Assembly: GCA_021155145.1 (NCBI GenBank)
Contig: JAJNPX010000287.1
Coordinates: 1 to 5,494, forward strand
Origin: Acidisarcina sp.
GTDB lineage: Bacteria; Acidobacteriota; Blastocatellia; Pyrinomonadales; Pyrinomonadaceae
Reading direction: 5' to 3'
Length of the DNA: 5,494 nt
Position 1 is the stretch's first letter; the number at the start of each line of letters is the position of its first letter. The notes under the pieces were generated by a model. That model made no database searches and was not told where the DNA came from. It saw only the letters and a list, made by a program, of their open reading frames with translations. Of the stretch, positions 5,412 to 5,494 are shown in pieces. The position numbers were made by a program, and so were the translations under genes.

Positions 5412-5494
5412 AACATTCGGGCGAGCGGCGCCTGCCCTCCAAAGATGCGTCCCTGGTAAATCTCTTTGTCACGAACCGTGCCTCGGTCGCAAGC

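Larger units (their letters stand above)
5302..5494. mobile_element. Possible terminal region of an insertion sequence, perhaps IS21-like, continuing beyond the window
   Basis: Sequence unlike the VWFA-related family starts at about 5302 and runs to the window edge. From memory only, GGTATCAAAGTTTGGCTCAG followed by a GGTGATGACCGCCGAAAATC segment resembles the subterminal repeats of IS21-family elements, which often carry TGAGCCA-type boxes (seen here on the minus strand at 5316-5322) and CCGATTTTCGGCGG-like segments. The expected TG terminal dinucleotide is not evident at the junction and no transposase (IstA or IstB) motif falls inside the window, so the family is uncertain. Non-mobile rearrangement or a chimeric assembly join are alternatives. 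The target would be the VWFA-related gene. Confidence 0.35.

Noticed and set aside
5326..5494. An IscB/TnpB-type guide RNA at the element end
   Set aside because: GTGA-type junctions and hairpins invited the idea, but no IscB or TnpB N-terminal sequence follows within the window and I cannot align the stems to a known scaffold. Kept only as a check under the structured-element finding.

Overview
The window looks like chromosomal DNA of an Acidobacteriota member, most plausibly class Blastocatellia. The evidence is moderate to high GC, a secreted S10-type peptidase of the kind common in that phylum, and at the right end the N-terminus of a 'VWFA-related Acidobacterial domain' protein (known family TIGR03436). 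The taxonomic call is inference from protein style, not from a marker gene.

Layout. Positions 1-3458 hold six plus-strand genes packed almost end to end: the C-terminal third of the ferrous iron transporter FeoB (cut by the window edge), a 47-residue FeoB-associated Cys-rich membrane protein, a ten-helix EamA/DMT exporter, a MogA/MoaB-type molybdopterin adenylyltransferase, a YkgJ-type cysteine-cluster protein, and a secreted DUF3574 protein. Gaps are 34, 21, 6 (or 27), 4 and 3 nt, so the last four genes probably form one transcription unit, and read-through from feoB is possible. A weak hairpin with a short T-run sits at the end of the DUF3574 gene. Converging on it from the minus strand is a 500-residue exported serine carboxypeptidase-like (S10) peptidase with an intact Ser/Asp/His triad (3486-4988). 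A 112-nt spacer separates it from a divergent plus-strand VWFA-related gene.

The most unusual part is the right end. The VWFA-related reading frame begins normally (signal peptide plus the conserved N-terminal strand region) but stops after 74 codons. It loses family resemblance just after an EQE triplet near 5301, and the frames that follow show no von Willebrand domain. Instead there is a run of stacked inverted repeats (5327-5411) and then about 80 nt that look coding-like on either strand but that I cannot assign. The sequence just past the junction resembles, from memory, the terminal regions of IS21-family insertion sequences. I therefore read this as a gene interrupted by a mobile element whose body lies beyond the window, at low to moderate confidence.

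Functional links. FeoB and its small partner are iron uptake. The downstream cluster mixes molybdenum cofactor synthesis, a probable metal- or cluster-binding cysteine protein, a DMT exporter and an exported DUF3574 protein. A common theme of metal and cofactor handling is suggestive but unproven. I saw no tRNA, rRNA, CRISPR array or recognised riboswitch.
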